Positions 49,696 to 62,996 of a DNA stretch of 64,000 nucleotides are shown piece by piece (within the stretch, counting starts at the first letter, position 1; the number at the start of each line of letters is the position of its first letter). The stretch lies in the NCBI GenBank assembly GCA_002914805.1, contig JXTB01000115.1, positions 1 through 64,000 on the forward strand, read 5' to 3'. The notes beneath the pieces were generated by a model. It saw only the letters and a list, made by a program, of their open reading frames with translations. It made no database searches and was not told where the DNA came from. Made by a program: the position numbers and the translations under genes. The DNA is from Parasponia andersonii. Lineage: Eukaryota; Streptophyta; Magnoliopsida; Rosales; Cannabaceae.

Positions 49696-52600
49696 ATGGG
49701 TATCAAAGATCTTCTGAAATTCATGAAACCTTACATTGAACCCATTCACATCAAGAAATATGCAGGAAAACGAGTAAAACTACCATTCTCCTTTATTTTC
49801 ATTTTTTATTTTTTTGAATTTCGATTTATTTATCGAGTATATTTGCAGGTGGGTATTGACGCATATTCATGGCTCCACAAAGGAGGTAACATTCTTCCAC
49901 TTTTTTTTTTTTTTAAATTGTATTTTTTTTTTCTCTTTGTGGGTTTTTGTTGGTAGGTTGAAACCAATGAAAATTTTAAAAAAATGAGAGATTTTGTCCT
50001 TTTTTTTTGGGCAGCATACTCTTGTAGTATGGAGCTGTGTCTCAACTCGGATAGTGAGAAGAAGTTACGATATATTGACTACTTTATGCATAGAATCAAT
50101 CTGCTTCGGCACCATAAGATAACCCCTGTTGTAGTTTTTGATGGCGGTAATCTACCCTGTAAGGCTGCAACTGAGCAAGACCGTCATAGGTATGCCTTTT
50201 CTTTTCTTTCCTTCTTTTTTTTTTTTTTTTGGGATAAATCCATTTCTACACTTTTTGTATTGAAATCTGTTATTCTGACTTTCCTATGTAATTTTTCTTT
50301 AACTGATTCAGGAAAAGAATAAGTAATCGCGATTTAGCATTGTCGAAGCTTAAGGAAGGGAATGTTAGTGCTGCTTCTGATTTTTTCCAGGTAATGCCTT
50401 TCCCATTTTTCAGAACTTGTTTTTCACTGCACTTGATGTATTGAGATGGTTCTTGGATAGTCTACATGTGAAAATCATCGAACTGCTCTAACCGGATTTA
50501 GGCCACGTTTACGAATCCAGTCTGTAATCGATCGTAACAGAAATGAAAATAAGGGAATTGTTGCCTCTCCATACACGTGTTAGACTTGTATATTTAAGAT
50601 GCAAATTTTGATTAATCTCTTTCATAATTACTGAATAACTCCTTTTTTTTTTTCCCCTCGTTTTTCTCCAAAATCCTTTCCCTTTATTAGTAAAACTGCC
50701 CTTAGTGTGTAGTTAGTTCCTTTTAGCCAGCTAAGGAACACTTTATAAGAGCCTCTTTTTAATACCAATTTCTGTAATTATGTATAATTTCTTTCCTTTG
50801 GTTTTTTTCCTTCTAATATCTAATTGTCACATTCACTGTCATGGAAACTCTAGATGTTCATCTTAATTTATAGATTGTTACGAGTTAGAAAATATGTACA
50901 TCTCCTGAGTATTTTCAATCGTGTTCAAACTTATAGGTAATCAAGTTGATTTTAGTGGACTAAAACGACAATTCATTACTGGTGCGTCGAAGATTACTTC
51001 ATATTTTCCCTGCATTTTCTGTTGTAAATCTTTGTACTTTTCGTTTCTGTTGATGAGTATGTATTCTGGTTTGTCAGTAAAATAAGTTTAATGTTATTGA
51101 GTATGACTGATCTATTGTGATTTTTGACTTGTAGAGAGCAGTAAGTATTACTCCATACATGGCACATCAGCTGATACAGGTAAAGTTTTCCACATCATGC
51201 AGTAGCCATGTGCATATTTTACTGGCTGGAAGTCCATTTTTTGAATTTCTTTAGTCTTTGGTCTTTCATTTTTTTAAATAATTTTTTTTTTTTTTGATTC
51301 CCAGAGCTTAATTATGTTTTGAGTTCTAATCTGACCCTGGTCCGCTATTAAAACTATAGATCTAACGTGAATTTTCAGATTTTGAGATCAGAGAATATTG
51401 AGTTTGTTGTAGCTCCCTATGAGGCTGATGCACAATTAGCATACATGTCCGGCCTTCAGGCACAACAAGGTGGAATTTCGGCGGTGATTACGGAGGACAG
51501 TGATCTTATAGCATATGGTTGCAAAGCTGTAAGAGCTTTTCTCTGATTTGGTGTAAATGGATGTCTAGACTCTCCCGATTTCATTGATAATTCGTTATTA
51601 CTTGTAATTGAATTGTTGATCTTGTTTTGTTATAACTCGCAATGTCACATTGGCTGAAACAGATTGTATTTAAGATGGATCGATATGGCAATGGTGAAGA
51701 GATACAACTAGATAATATATTTGATTCGAAAGCTCGTACACCTTCCTTTCAAAATTTCGATAAGGAGTTATTAACAGGTTATTTCGCTGTAATTTATTTG
51801 GAGTTTTTTTTGTACATGTATTAGTTCAGAAAAGTTTCAAACTAACTTGGTGCTTAAGGAAACAATGTGGGACTGAGCCTCATTCAATATTAGGTATTGT
51901 TTATAAATTCCAGAGAGAACAAAAATATATTCTAACATCTTTATTTTTGCAAGAATAAAAGGATACCTCACTGGTTTTTGTAAGGATTGTTGAATTATAA
52001 TTCATTTTATAATCCATTATTTTACAGGTATGTGTGTCTTAGCTGGGTGTGATTTCCTTCCCTCTGTCCCTGGAATTGGGATTGCAAAATCTTATGCTTT
52101 TGTATACAAGTATCGAAACTTGGACCGTGTAAGTGCATTCTATTTTCTCATCAGGAATTTGAGCAGAATTCCTAATCATATATAAAAATGTTCAGCATAT
52201 TAACTTGATTGTCTAAAAGCACACTGAACTTTCAAAGAAGTCAAAGTGTATAAAAGGGTTCACATCCACTAGTTTGTTTTTGTTTTGTTTTGGTTTTTTT
52301 TTTTCCTTGTTTTAGTTACCCCTCTTAATAATGCTTTAATAGATAACCTAGAAGTTACCTAACCCTACTTTGTTTAAAAATATTGGAATTCACTACGTTT
52401 ACATTGTGGTAGAAATAGTTTGCTGAGTGAAATAACTCATCATGGAAAATAGGATCCTCCACTTATGAAGGTTTGTTGATACAGATGTACTCATTTGATT
52501 AGATTCTAAATACGAACTAGGTCTATTCTGTTTAGGGATTATATTTTCAAAACTGAAACCTTGATATGTGCGATCCAACTCACTGAAATTATACCGAATT

Positions 52601-54777
52601 TGGAACAAAGTGTGTACCCTGCGGACAATTATAAGGGAACCCCATCTCAGATAAATTTATACTTCATTCTGCTTATCGAATACTCTCAACTTTTTAGCAT
52701 TTTATTTATTTATCTAGAACTGTAATTTATATTCATGCTCACATGCTGGTTTGATGTGTGTGCAGGTTCTGTCAGTTCTGAAACTTGAGAAGGGAACCCA
52801 AATGCCTGAAGATTACCCCAAGTCTTTCAGAGAAGCCCTTGCAGTTTTTCAGCATGCTCAAATGTCAGTACAGAGGAAAAAAGAATTCAATTCCAAAACT
52901 CTTCAATTTCTGGTTCTATTTTCCATATATGGATCGAGCTTTAAAATTGTTCAGTTCTAGTTAGTGTTACATGTTGGTCTTGTTTATTTCCATACAGATA
53001 TGATGTTGATATGAAAAAGCTCATGCACATGAGACCTATTCCTGAAAAGCTTTTGCAGTCTCTAGATGGAGAGCTAGATTTCCTGGGACCGTATCCTTCT
53101 ATTGACTAAAGCTTGAACTTCTCTTAAAATAATCCAGTTCATTACGTTTATAACTGCAACTAAGAGTCTAAGACTTGGAGCTGTATTTGACCACAAGACA
53201 GTGCTCTTTAGAAAATGACCTTTACCAAGGCTGTATTTGTTGGGTAGTGGCAATCTAAGACTTAGGTTTGTCTTTGATCACCAGATTCTTGAGAGGAGAT
53301 CAATGCTAAGGGGCTCTATTGATGCTTAGCATAACACACTAATGAAGGATGGGTTGTACTTTTAAATTTATAAATGGCCTCGTTTCTAAATTTACTCGGG
53401 TTCCCATTTCTCTATTACTCTGGTGCCAAGCAGCCTAGTGCCCTTTAGCATTTTTCTTCGTAAAATGACTTTAACCAAGTGTGTATTTGTTGGGCTATGG
53501 GTGTGTGTTTAAATGTGTATTATTTTATTTCCCTTGACCACTTCTGGGTGGAGCTAGTGAAGTACCTCCATCAATAGCAACTGCAATTGCCGAAGGAAAT
53601 CTGGATCCAGTAAGTATGGAGGCCTTTGACCATTTCCCAAGTTCTAAATGTCGTCCGGCCCCTATTAGGATCCATGCTTCAGGTCAACTACCAAGAGTTG
53701 AGGTTCCTGTAGTGTCTGCAAGAGAAAGTTGCTTTGTGGCCTATTCCCAAAAAGCCAGAGAGAGTGATTATACAGGCAAGTTATAAACTTAGACCAACAT
53801 CATTCATTCTTGCTTGTTTCTTGACATTGTCCTGATGTGCATATTCCCCGCTATATATGCATACTAAAATAAGTAAACTCATTAATAGGAAGAACACAAA
53901 TTCACGCATCACTTTTGTGCTCTAATTAATGCAGTAATTTTCTGGCCAGACAAATGAAACAATAGTTTCTCCACTTTTAACTTTAATAACGCTCTCTTTT
54001 AAAAGTTGCTTGGTTACACTTTCATTTCTGTTTATTGATTTTAGAAGGGAAGATTATTGGATATTTTAAGCATTGAGAATCAAAAACCAAGTGTATAGCA
54101 TTACTTTAGTTATATGCTAGAGCCATTTCATCTTAATCATGGCATTTGTTCATGTCAATATTCATGTTACATCTTATGCAGAATTTTCATAACTAAAGAC
54201 AGCTTAGCTGATACATGGTGTGTTCTTGTTTACAGAGAAGCAGAATACAGTTGCAAATGAAACGAAGTATACTAACAAAGTTGAAGCACTTCAAAAGTTA
54301 GTAGTGCCATCAAAAATTCATGAAAGGATGGAAACTACAGCTGTCATTACCAACAGCCCTTTGAAGGTTCCTAACAACAATCCATTCAAGAGACAAAAAT
54401 CTGACCAAACTCACTCAAATCAAAGAATGGACCAAGTTTTAGATGCAACTCATGCAGAAGTATTTGACAATCCAACTATATCCACCGATATTCCTGGAAG
54501 TGTTATTGCTTCCAGGAAAAGAAAGCTAGAAGAAACAAACTTATGTATTAGTGAACAGGTTTCTGGGGTGACCCAAGAAGAGAATTCAGAAGTTTTGTGT
54601 GTGGTTTCAGAATCCCAAGAAAGTGTGAAGTCAAAGGTAAATAAGATGAGTGGTATCATTAAGAATAAGATCAGTGGTGGAAAAAGCAAAGGGGAAACCG
54701 GGAAAGTAAAGAGTAGCAATTCCAATAATTCGGGTATCAAAAAGAGTAGTATACTAAACTTCTTTTGTCGTGTGTAA
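49696..54777 (+). CDS. EXO1: Exonuclease 1 (EXO1), FEN1/XPG-family 5'-3' nuclease
   Basis: Twelve in-phase exons: 49696-49773, 49849-49885, 50015-50189, 50312-50390, 51135-51179, 51379-51528, 51663-51777, 52028-52128, 52766-52863, 52998-53090, 53558-53775 and 54236-54777, giving 576 residues. It should trim 5' ends of DNA in mismatch repair and double-strand-break resection in the nucleus. The N-terminal XPG domain starts M-G-I-K-D-L-L; the internal domain spans about 139-240. Metal-binding acids are all present: D30, D81, E153, D155, D178, D180 and D235 ([12 protein letters not shown], helix-hairpin-helix start). The tail from about 395 is basic and low in complexity, and ends S-I-L-N-F-F-C-R-V, a PCNA-box-like motif without the usual Q. 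Arabidopsis EXO1A has about 735 residues, so this tail is short. Intron 11 is GC-AG. The ATG is fixed by the conserved N-terminus. Confidence 0.92.
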
Positions 54778-56306
54778 AATCCTTGTTCGGTTTTTATAAT
54801 GCTACAAAATTTTGTTTCCTTTTGGGACTTTTTAGCTGGTTTACTTCAACTTTTCCGTTTAATTGACCTCATATTTGTTGACAAGAGTTTTGTGTGGTAA
54901 ATATGGTATAATTTAGGGGGTATTACACCATTATTTTGGGTGCTTTATTGTCATTTTATTTTCTCTTTCCGCCTGTCTTTTTGAGTGGCTATATTTGCAA
55001 CCCCTTATATTATAACACCAATTTTTTCTTAAAATTTCATTTAAAATACAAATATATTCTTAAATTTTGAAGCTTGTTTGGCCTACACCATATAATTCAT
55101 CCTGTAATTAATTTTTCTGTAAAATTAATTTCATGTAGATATTGAAGATCCGAGCAATAAAATATCAATAATATAGGTACAGTTATCTCAATATACAATC
55201 AATCTAGAAATATATAACGCTGAGTTTTTTTTTTTTTTTGGCAAGAAGATAAGAGCATGAAGAATCAATGAGAACGAAAAAAGATAAGGGCATGAAGAGT
55301 CAATGATAGCAAAAACCAAACTAAAATAGGGAACTTGAATCCTCTTTCATAGTTCATTTAAATTAATGAAAAGCCATTGTGATTTGGGTATTTATTTGGA
55401 CTTCTTTTCTAAATAAATAATTAACAAGCTTCAAAGAAAAAGATTAATAAACAAGTGTAGATCCTTTTATATGTAGTATTATTTCTTTTGTTCATCAACT
55501 TTTATTCTTGTGACAAACGTTGCAAACACAAAGAATTAATGAGTGAAAAAGAAAGACTAGCTAACGAAAAAATAATAACAAGACAAAATAAATCAAAGGA
55601 ATGAAAAGTGTAGAGGGAGGGCTGAAGAAGAAGTTAAATAGAGTGGAAGGGATGACTTTTGGATAGTGGGATGCATAGGAAATTCTCTACCTCTTTTAAG
55701 CTGTATTATTTAGTCATTTTACTGATACATACAATACTTTTATTTTTAGGAGGGGTGTTAATATAGTTCCCCGTCTTTTAGTTAGTGTTTTTTTTCCCTA
55801 AAATACCCCTAATAAACGTATAGGTGTAAAATAATTTAAAACTTTCTTTTTTTAATCACATCGTTGAAAATACTCTATATAATAAATCATGCGTATAAGT
55901 TGTACCCTAAATTTTATAAAATCAAATTCAATTATAAATCCTTAAATAGAGATTAGTTTCTCATTGTAAATCAAATTGTAAAGTGACTGAATATTTTTTT
56001 TTTTTAAGTGTTTGGGTTAAATATAGTAATGATTGTTGAACTATACTCATTGTATTATTTTGCTTTCTGAATTTTCAACTTACATAGTATAGCTCCTGAA
56101 TTATGCATTTGTTACAGCAATAATCTTTTTGTCATAAATTATTAATTTTTCAATAGAAAATAATCATGAATAAAATATATAATTGGGAATTATTTATTTC
56201 TTTCTATGAGTTAGAATCTTATTTTTAGCCATAATTACTATAGTATGTGTTTTGCATATAACTCATTTTTGTTAAAAATTTAATAGTTTGTGAAAAAATG
56301 ATCATT
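54778..56306. other. EXO1 3' flank and intergenic DNA
   Basis: The EXO1 3' UTR presumably lies in the first few hundred bases; no single poly(A) signal stands out. The rest is AT-rich with no gene or transposon ends recognised. Confidence 0.5.
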
Positions 56307-56555
56307 ACTGCAATAAATATTATATAAGTCTTAGTAGTCTACTGTGTAGTTAAAAATTCATAATATCATTCTTGACTACAGTTTCCAAACCGTAAGTTCT
56401 GTAATGACTTATTTCCACTAAATATTTAATAGTTTGTAAAAAAAAAAATTATTGTTACAATAATTATATAATTCAAGGATTATTTTTATATAAGTTGATA
56501 TTCATGGGACAAAGTGGTAAAACATGTATAATTCATAAGTTATAGATATCATTAA
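56307..56555. repeat. Dispersed repeat, copy 2 (partner at 1149-1390)
   Basis: Aligns by eye with 1149-1390 in the same orientation over about 240 bp, diverged. The similar-looking sequence just before it (56025-56300) may belong to the same longer repeat. Confidence 0.55.
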
Positions 56556-57129
56556 CCCTAAGCACTTGTCGTCTTTTTTGGCCCTTTTTCCCCCTAGTTG
56601 CGCTGCTTTTTTGTCTATCCTTTTTCACCCTGTTAACAAAACCTTATGGACTCAAAAAAGGAATGTATTCTATGATCTCGTTCTAAGCTTCTTCCCTACC
56701 ATAGATTGATAAGGTTTAGTTTTCTTTTATCTTAAGATTTATCTTTCATTTTGATAAAAAAGATCTTTATTATTCATTGCATATATATGTTATGATTATA
56801 AAATAACAATGCAATATCAAATGTTCATAGTGATTTATATCTTATAATATCAATCTTGTTGCTCTTTGTTAAAGTTATTTTGATATGTGAAAGGATTAGT
56901 TTTGCAGATTTAGCTCAAAGAAGAAGACAAAAAAAAGAGAAAGAAGAAGGCAACAAGATAGAGGGATTTTAATTGAATGATTAGTAAGAAATTATTACAT
57001 AGGTGGGAAAAATAATTTTTTTAAAAGATTTTATGATGTTTAATTTTGGAATAAACGAAATTTAAGAGGCGTGAGAAAAGAAAATTTTAAAAATTTTAAA
57101 TCTACGACAGGTATCTTTAGATGAGGGAT

Positions 57130-60100
57130 GGGGAAAAAAAAATAGAAGTGGCAATAGAGTACGATTGTATTGGTGGATTAGCACATATTGGTTTGAGTAT
57201 TATGAATTTAAGAAGTGTGAAATATATGTCAAATCTAAAATGGTAAAAAAATATTTTTTTAGTATTGAGAGATCATCTGAGTTACTAGAACTTATACATT
57301 TTGATATTTGTGAATTGAATGGCATGTTAATAAGAAGTGGTAATAGATATTTTATTATATTTATTGATGACAGTTCTAAATACACTAATGTCTATTTGAT
57401 AAAGCATAAAGATGAAGCTTTTAATATATTTAAAATCTATAAAGTTGAGGTTGAAAATCAATTAGAAAGAAAGATTACAATTCTTAGAAATGATAGAGGT
57501 AGATAATAATTTCCTAATAAATTTATTATATATTGTGAAGAATATGGCATTATACATGGGATATCAGTACCACATACACCTCAACAAAATAGTTTAGCTT
57601 AAAGAAAAAAGAGAACCTTTTCTGAGATAATAAATGATATGTTATTAAATGTATAACTGATATTTAATTTATGGGGTGAAACACTTCTTACCGTATATAA
57701 TATTTTTATTAGAATTTATTTAAAGAAAAGTAAAACCTCTAAATATGAGTTATGGAAAGAAAAGAAAACCCAATATAGGGTATTTCAAAGTGTAGGGATG
57801 CCTTACTTATTACAAGAATAATGATCCAAAAAGGACCAAGTTTAGTCATAGAGGAATCAAATGTGTTTTTGTAGGATATATTACAAACAACAAAGAATAT
57901 AGGCTCTTAAATTTGAGTCAAATGTGATGGTAAAATTCAGAGATGTGAAATTTTTTGAGCATTTGTTTATTTTAAGAAATAAATCTCAAACAGAGACTCC
58001 AATTAGTGGAGGGCCATACATAGAAAAATTTCCAAAGTTTGATAAGCAACTTAGTAAACTTCGTAAAAGCAAAAGAATCTGAAAAATAAAAGAATTAGGA
58101 TCTGATAACATAGACTCTTAACTTATTTCTTTTTACATAGTAGAAAGAAATAGGGAGAAAGTCACAAGAGCAGTTCCTATTGTTCTTCAAGTTGAATATG
58201 ATCCTAAAATGTATAAAGAAGCTATGTCTTTTAAAGATTCTATTTTTTGGAAAGATATTATAAGAGATGAAATGGATTCTATTATGTTTAATCACACTTG
58301 GGAACTTGTTAATTTACCTCATGTCTCAAAACCCATTATTTGTAACGAGTGTTTAGAAGAAAAATCATATTAATGGTACTTTACACACATTTAAAGTGAG
58401 ATTAGTAGTCAAGAGATTTCAACAAAAGGAAGAAATTGAGTACTTTGACACCTATGCACCAGGGATAAGAGTAACTTTAATTAGGCTTTTGCTTGCTTTA
58501 GCATCAATTCATATCCTTTATGTTTATCAAATGGATGTGAAAACAATATTTTTAAATAGAGATCTTAACGAGAAGGTTTACATGAAACAACTAGAAGGGT
58601 TTGTTCTACCTGAAAATGAACATAAAGTGTATAAATTTATAAAATCACTATATAGTCTAAAGCAAACACCTAAATAATGGTATGAGAAGTTTGATACTGT
58701 AACTCTTTCTAATAGTTTTGTTCATATATAACATTGCTGACAAAAGTTTTTATACAAAAGTATGTGATGATTTATAATATTTTTTGTATTCCTATATGTT
58801 GATGATATGTTAATTGTGAGCAATGATATGAAAGGTATAGAAGAAATGAAGAGGTTTCTATCTTCTACTTTCAAAATAAAAGATCTTGGACAAGTTGATA
58901 TTATATTGGGTATAAGGTGGAAAGAGATAGTGGGGTTTATATACTTCGCCAATCTCACTATATAGAGAAAGTATTAAACAAGCTTAATCACTTAAAATTG
59001 AAAGAGGCTAATATGTCTTTTGACTCGAGTATCAAGCTTGTCAAGAATAATGAGATAACAATAGCATAACTTGAGTATGTAAGTGCTATTAGTAGCCTAA
59101 TGTATATTGTGTAGTGTACTAGACCAGTTATTGCATTTGTAGTTAGTAAACTAAGTAGGTTTACTAGTAATCCAAGTATTGAACATTGGAAAGCCATTGG
59201 CAAAGTTCNNNNNNNNNNNNNNNNNNNNNNNNNNNNNNNNNNNNNNNNNNNNNNNNNNNNNNNNNNNNNNNNNNNNNNNNNNNNNNNNNNNNNNNNNNNN
59301 NNNNNNNNNNNNNNNNNNNNNNNNNNNNNNNNNNNNNNNNNNNNNNNNNNNNNNNNNNNNNNNNNNNNNNNNNNNNNNNNNNNNNNNNNNNNNNNNNNNN
59401 NNNNNNNNNNNNNNNNNNNNNNNNNNNNNNNNNNNNNNNNNNNNNNNNNNNNNNNNNNNNNNNNNNNNNNNNNNNNNNNNNNNNNNNNNNNNNNNNNNNN
59501 NNNNNNNNNNNNNNNNNNNNNNNNNNNNNNNNNNNNNNNNNNNNNNNNNNNNNNNNNNNNNNNNNNNNNNNNNNNNNNNNNNNNNNNNNNNNNNNNNNNN
59601 NNNNNNNNNNNNNNNNNNNNNNNNNNNNNNNNNNNNNNNNNNNNNNNNNNNNNNNNNNNNNNNNNNNNNNNNNNNNNNNNNNNNNNNNNNNNNNNNNNNN
59701 NNNNNNNNNNNNNNNNNNNNNNNNNNNNNNNNNNNNNNNNNNNNNNNNNNNNNNNNNNCCAGTTATTGCATTTGTAGTTAGTAAACTAAGTAGGTTTACT
59801 AGTAATCCAAGTATTGAACATTGGAAAGCCATTGGCAAAGTTCTTGGCAAAGTTTCCTACTATTTTAGAATGATATATACCAACACTAGTTAGATATCAA
59901 GTACTAGAGATAACAAATCTACTTCTTGCTGGGTAGTTGCTCTAACAGGAGGTACAATTTATTAGAAATCTAAGAAATAAACATGTATTACATACTCAAC
60001 TATGGAATCAGAATTTGTTACTTTAGAAACTTGGAAAGAAGTTGAATGGCTAAGGGATTTACTCATTAGAAATTCCTTTGACTTCAAAGAATTTAACTTC

Positions 60101-60345
60101 TACTTCTATTTTGTGTGATATTCAAGCCACTTTAGCAAAAGTTTATAGTAAAATATATAAAAAAAAATCTAAACATATTAGTTTAAGACATAAGTATATG
60201 AGGAAATTGATTAAAAGCTAGAGTAATCTCTCTCACATTTGTGAAAACTAGTGAGAATTTGACTGACCTTTTTACAAAATTATTAACAAGAGAATTGATT
60301 AAGTCAACATCAAGAAGGATGAGACTTAAATTCCTAGAATAAATA
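57130..60345 (+). mobile_element. Ty1/copia pol remnant (fossil)
   Basis: On the plus strand, in copia order: integrase (about 57165-57620, with H-F-D-I-C-E-L-N-G and F-I-D-D-S-S-K-Y-T), reverse transcriptase (about 58200-58980, with V-K-R-F-Q-Q-K-E, Y-Q-M-D-V-K-T, and the Y-V-D-D-M-type site near 58797) and RNase H (about 59030-60340). No LTRs were recognised. A sequencing gap lies within RNase H. Broken many times, so old. Confidence 0.8.
59209..59758. other. Assembly gap (550 N) flanked by an exact 85-bp duplication
   Basis: The last 85 bases before the gap (59124-59208) are repeated exactly right after it (59759-59843). This suggests that the two contig ends overlap and that the gap is an assembly artefact, or that a tandem copy was not resolved. 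Reading frames drawn across it have no meaning. Confidence 0.95.
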
Positions 60346-61140
60346 GATCTACCTATAACAGTATTCCTAACTAATACTATGAAATGAATAGTCTTAGTTT
60401 CAAAGGGTACAAACAAGTAATTGATAAGTAGAAAGTGTTTTAATGCTAAATTATACCAATTCTTTTGTGATTAAGCAGTGCTGGTTGTTACAGTTTTTGA
60501 GGGTTAAGTTTATAAACTCTTAATAAAGTTCAGCCCAAAGAGTCACAAGTATCTTAAATATAACAAGGAAGTTGGAATAATTTCACCTATATTAACTTCG
60601 AGGTGATGCCACCTCAATTAAGAGTTAACGTTTCTCTCATAAAAGTTCATTAATTAGGATGAGCACATGACTGTTTAAAGTGCTAAGCGAGCTTTGTGTG
60701 GATATAAGAACACATTGGTATATATATGTATAGTATTACTAGTATTGTCACGATGGATAACTAGTTTGAGGCTATTAAGCTATCAGGGATTTTGATTATT
60801 ACCTTGTGATACTTACGCTAAGGTAAGGTTCAAATCGAAAGATACCTTACTATATCCATGTATACTATTTTAATTCTGGAAACTTATTATATTTAGATAA
60901 GTAGAGGAGTATTATATTTGTTTAAATATAACAAAAGAGTAAGAGGGCATTGCGCGACTGTGCAAGACCCGTGTGCGGCTGCACAACTGCGGCATAATTT
61001 TATGCTTCAGACCCGAAAGCCTTGTGCGACTGCACAATGCTTTAGCTCAATCATGCCACTAATGTACAGTGGCCTGCACCAAGGACACAAGAGTCCTACG
61101 TGGCCACGGAAGACATTGGCATAGCCATGCAATGTGTTTT
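60346..61140. other. Non-coding stretch after the copia remnant
   Basis: Probably the 3' non-coding part of the copia remnant, with a purine-rich AAGTAGAGGAG tract at about 60898. A GC-richer stretch at 60950-61050 repeats 'gcgactg.gcaa' and 'ggctgcacaa' words. No LTR pair could be shown. Confidence 0.4.
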
Positions 61141-61149
61141 TTTTTTTTT

Positions 61150-62786
61150 TAGTGGAAAAAACATGTTTTTTTATAGATGAGATTGTATAGGTTATTAGAA
61201 ATTGAACACAATGACTCTGAGATAGCTCACAAACTTCACATTGAAAGATAGAATCATCTAAACCAACGAACAATTCAGGATGTAAAAATTTAAGAGATCT
61301 AAAATTTTGATGACCAGTTCAAAAATGTAGGGGCCATATCATTTGTTCTCTGTCCTTGCATGCTGTATAAACTTGAGGTTTTTCTTTCCCGGGTTCAAGG
61401 TAGTACAACCCTTCTCTCTCCTTACCACAACCAATCTTCTTCCTTGATGTCAGATCCTGAAACACACAATGAGTGAGAAAAAATGTTACAAAACAATTTA
61501 GTGTTTGGGTAACTTTGCTAATTGACAAAAGATTGCAGGATATTTTTGGGACATAGAGTACAAGAGAGAGAGAGAGAGAGACATCATGAGTCATAGAAAT
61601 GGAACCTATTTCTTGAATAGGAACAAATGTTCTGTCAGCAACCTTTACTTTATCCATGCTTAAACATGGATCATAGATTAGGAAATCATAGGAGTTACCA
61701 TCATATAGTCTATAGCACTTGAGTCTATTACCCATAGTTTAGACTTGCTACTGAAGAGGGTAGTAGGTGTTGTTCCTAACTGTGCAAAATGATCAACAGG
61801 ATTCATAGCTTTATGTGGGGAATTTTGAAGGCCAGAGTAACCTGATTGCTTCAATAAATAGTAAAGGGCATTTAACTGGTTCTTTATAAAGGCATTGTTT
61901 TGACCTTTTTCCTTCTTTATTTATAGCTTGATATGCCATTTTTCCTTATAAATGGCTGCCTTTGTCTCTATTTGAAGGTTTCTTGTTCAGCTTCCGACAC
62001 ATTTTTCTTGTATGTTGGGGTTTATTGTAGTAATCACACCAACGAGAATCTATTCCTCTTTTTTTTTTCCTTGTTTTTGCCACCACCCTTATAGAAATTG
62101 AATTTTTTTATACTCAGATTTTAGGTCTAAAACATCAGTTGACATTTCAGCTGGGGTAGTTTGTATGAATACTGCCTTTTTTCTTCTTCATTGCTGACAA
62201 GAACACGCCCACTCCAAACTCAGAATTAAGACCAACAAAGAATTCAAATACATGATCTCATTTTATCATTTCAACTAGTTGTTTTGTATCTTCTGAATTT
62301 TCTATTTGAAAGTATTGATGTACGTCTAGCTCCTGCCATAATCTTGATAGAATATTGAAGTATTTAATCACAGAAGAGCTACTTTGTTTTGTGTTATGAA
62401 TTTTCCGTTTGAGCTAGAAAATTCTTAGCTCACTTTCCTAATTTGAATATGATTGAGTCATACTGTCCCAAACTTGTTTAGCTCTAGAGTAGTATAGACA
62501 AGTTTTTCTGATTGATGCCTCCATTAAATTAGTCAACCATGTCATAATCTGGGAACTTTTTACTTCTCAAGAATCATAAGATAAATCAGATTATTTTAGA
62601 GCGTCGATGGTATCCTGAAGATATTCTATATTTCTCCTGCTTTTGAAAAATAACTGGACTGATAAAGACCACACTAGAAAAATTTTTCCATTAAGTTTTT
62701 CGGTCGTAATTTGAAGGGTAGGATTATCAAAATGAATAATGGGTTTGGTCATGGTTTTGGCATTTTGACTTGAATCAGCCATATTT
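61150..62786 (-). pseudogene. Ty1/copia gag-protease region (fossil), opposite orientation
   Basis: On the minus strand, a gag start near 62782 (I-T-T-E-K-L-N-G-K-I-F-L-V-W-S) is followed at 61735-61319 by the protease/pre-integrase region (K-V-A-D-R-T-F-V-P-I, L-Y-V-P-K-I-S-C-N-L-L-S-I-S-K, G-L-Y-Y-L). Such words are typical of plant copia polyproteins. Integrase and RT are absent and no LTRs were found. Broken several times. Confidence 0.75.
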
Positions 62787-62996
62787 TAGAGATAGAAAAA
62801 AGAAAAAGGTTTATAAAGGTTATCCACAGTGAAGAATGATTCAATACAATAGAGTAAAAGGAGAAATATGTTTCTTGAGTAAATAATTAGGGATTGAGAG
62901 CAAAAAAATGAAAAGAAAAAAGCTGGAATAGAAAACAAAAATAAATCAATTTCTGAGAACCAAGTCCTGTCAAAGATCATATTAGTGGCCTTACGG

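Noticed and set aside
49830-50045. Minus-strand frame inside EXO1
   Set aside because: Antisense shadow of EXO1 exons 2-3 and a T-rich intron.
59164-59893. Frames of 200-235 codons around the gap
   Set aside because: They consist almost wholly of unknown residues across the run of N.
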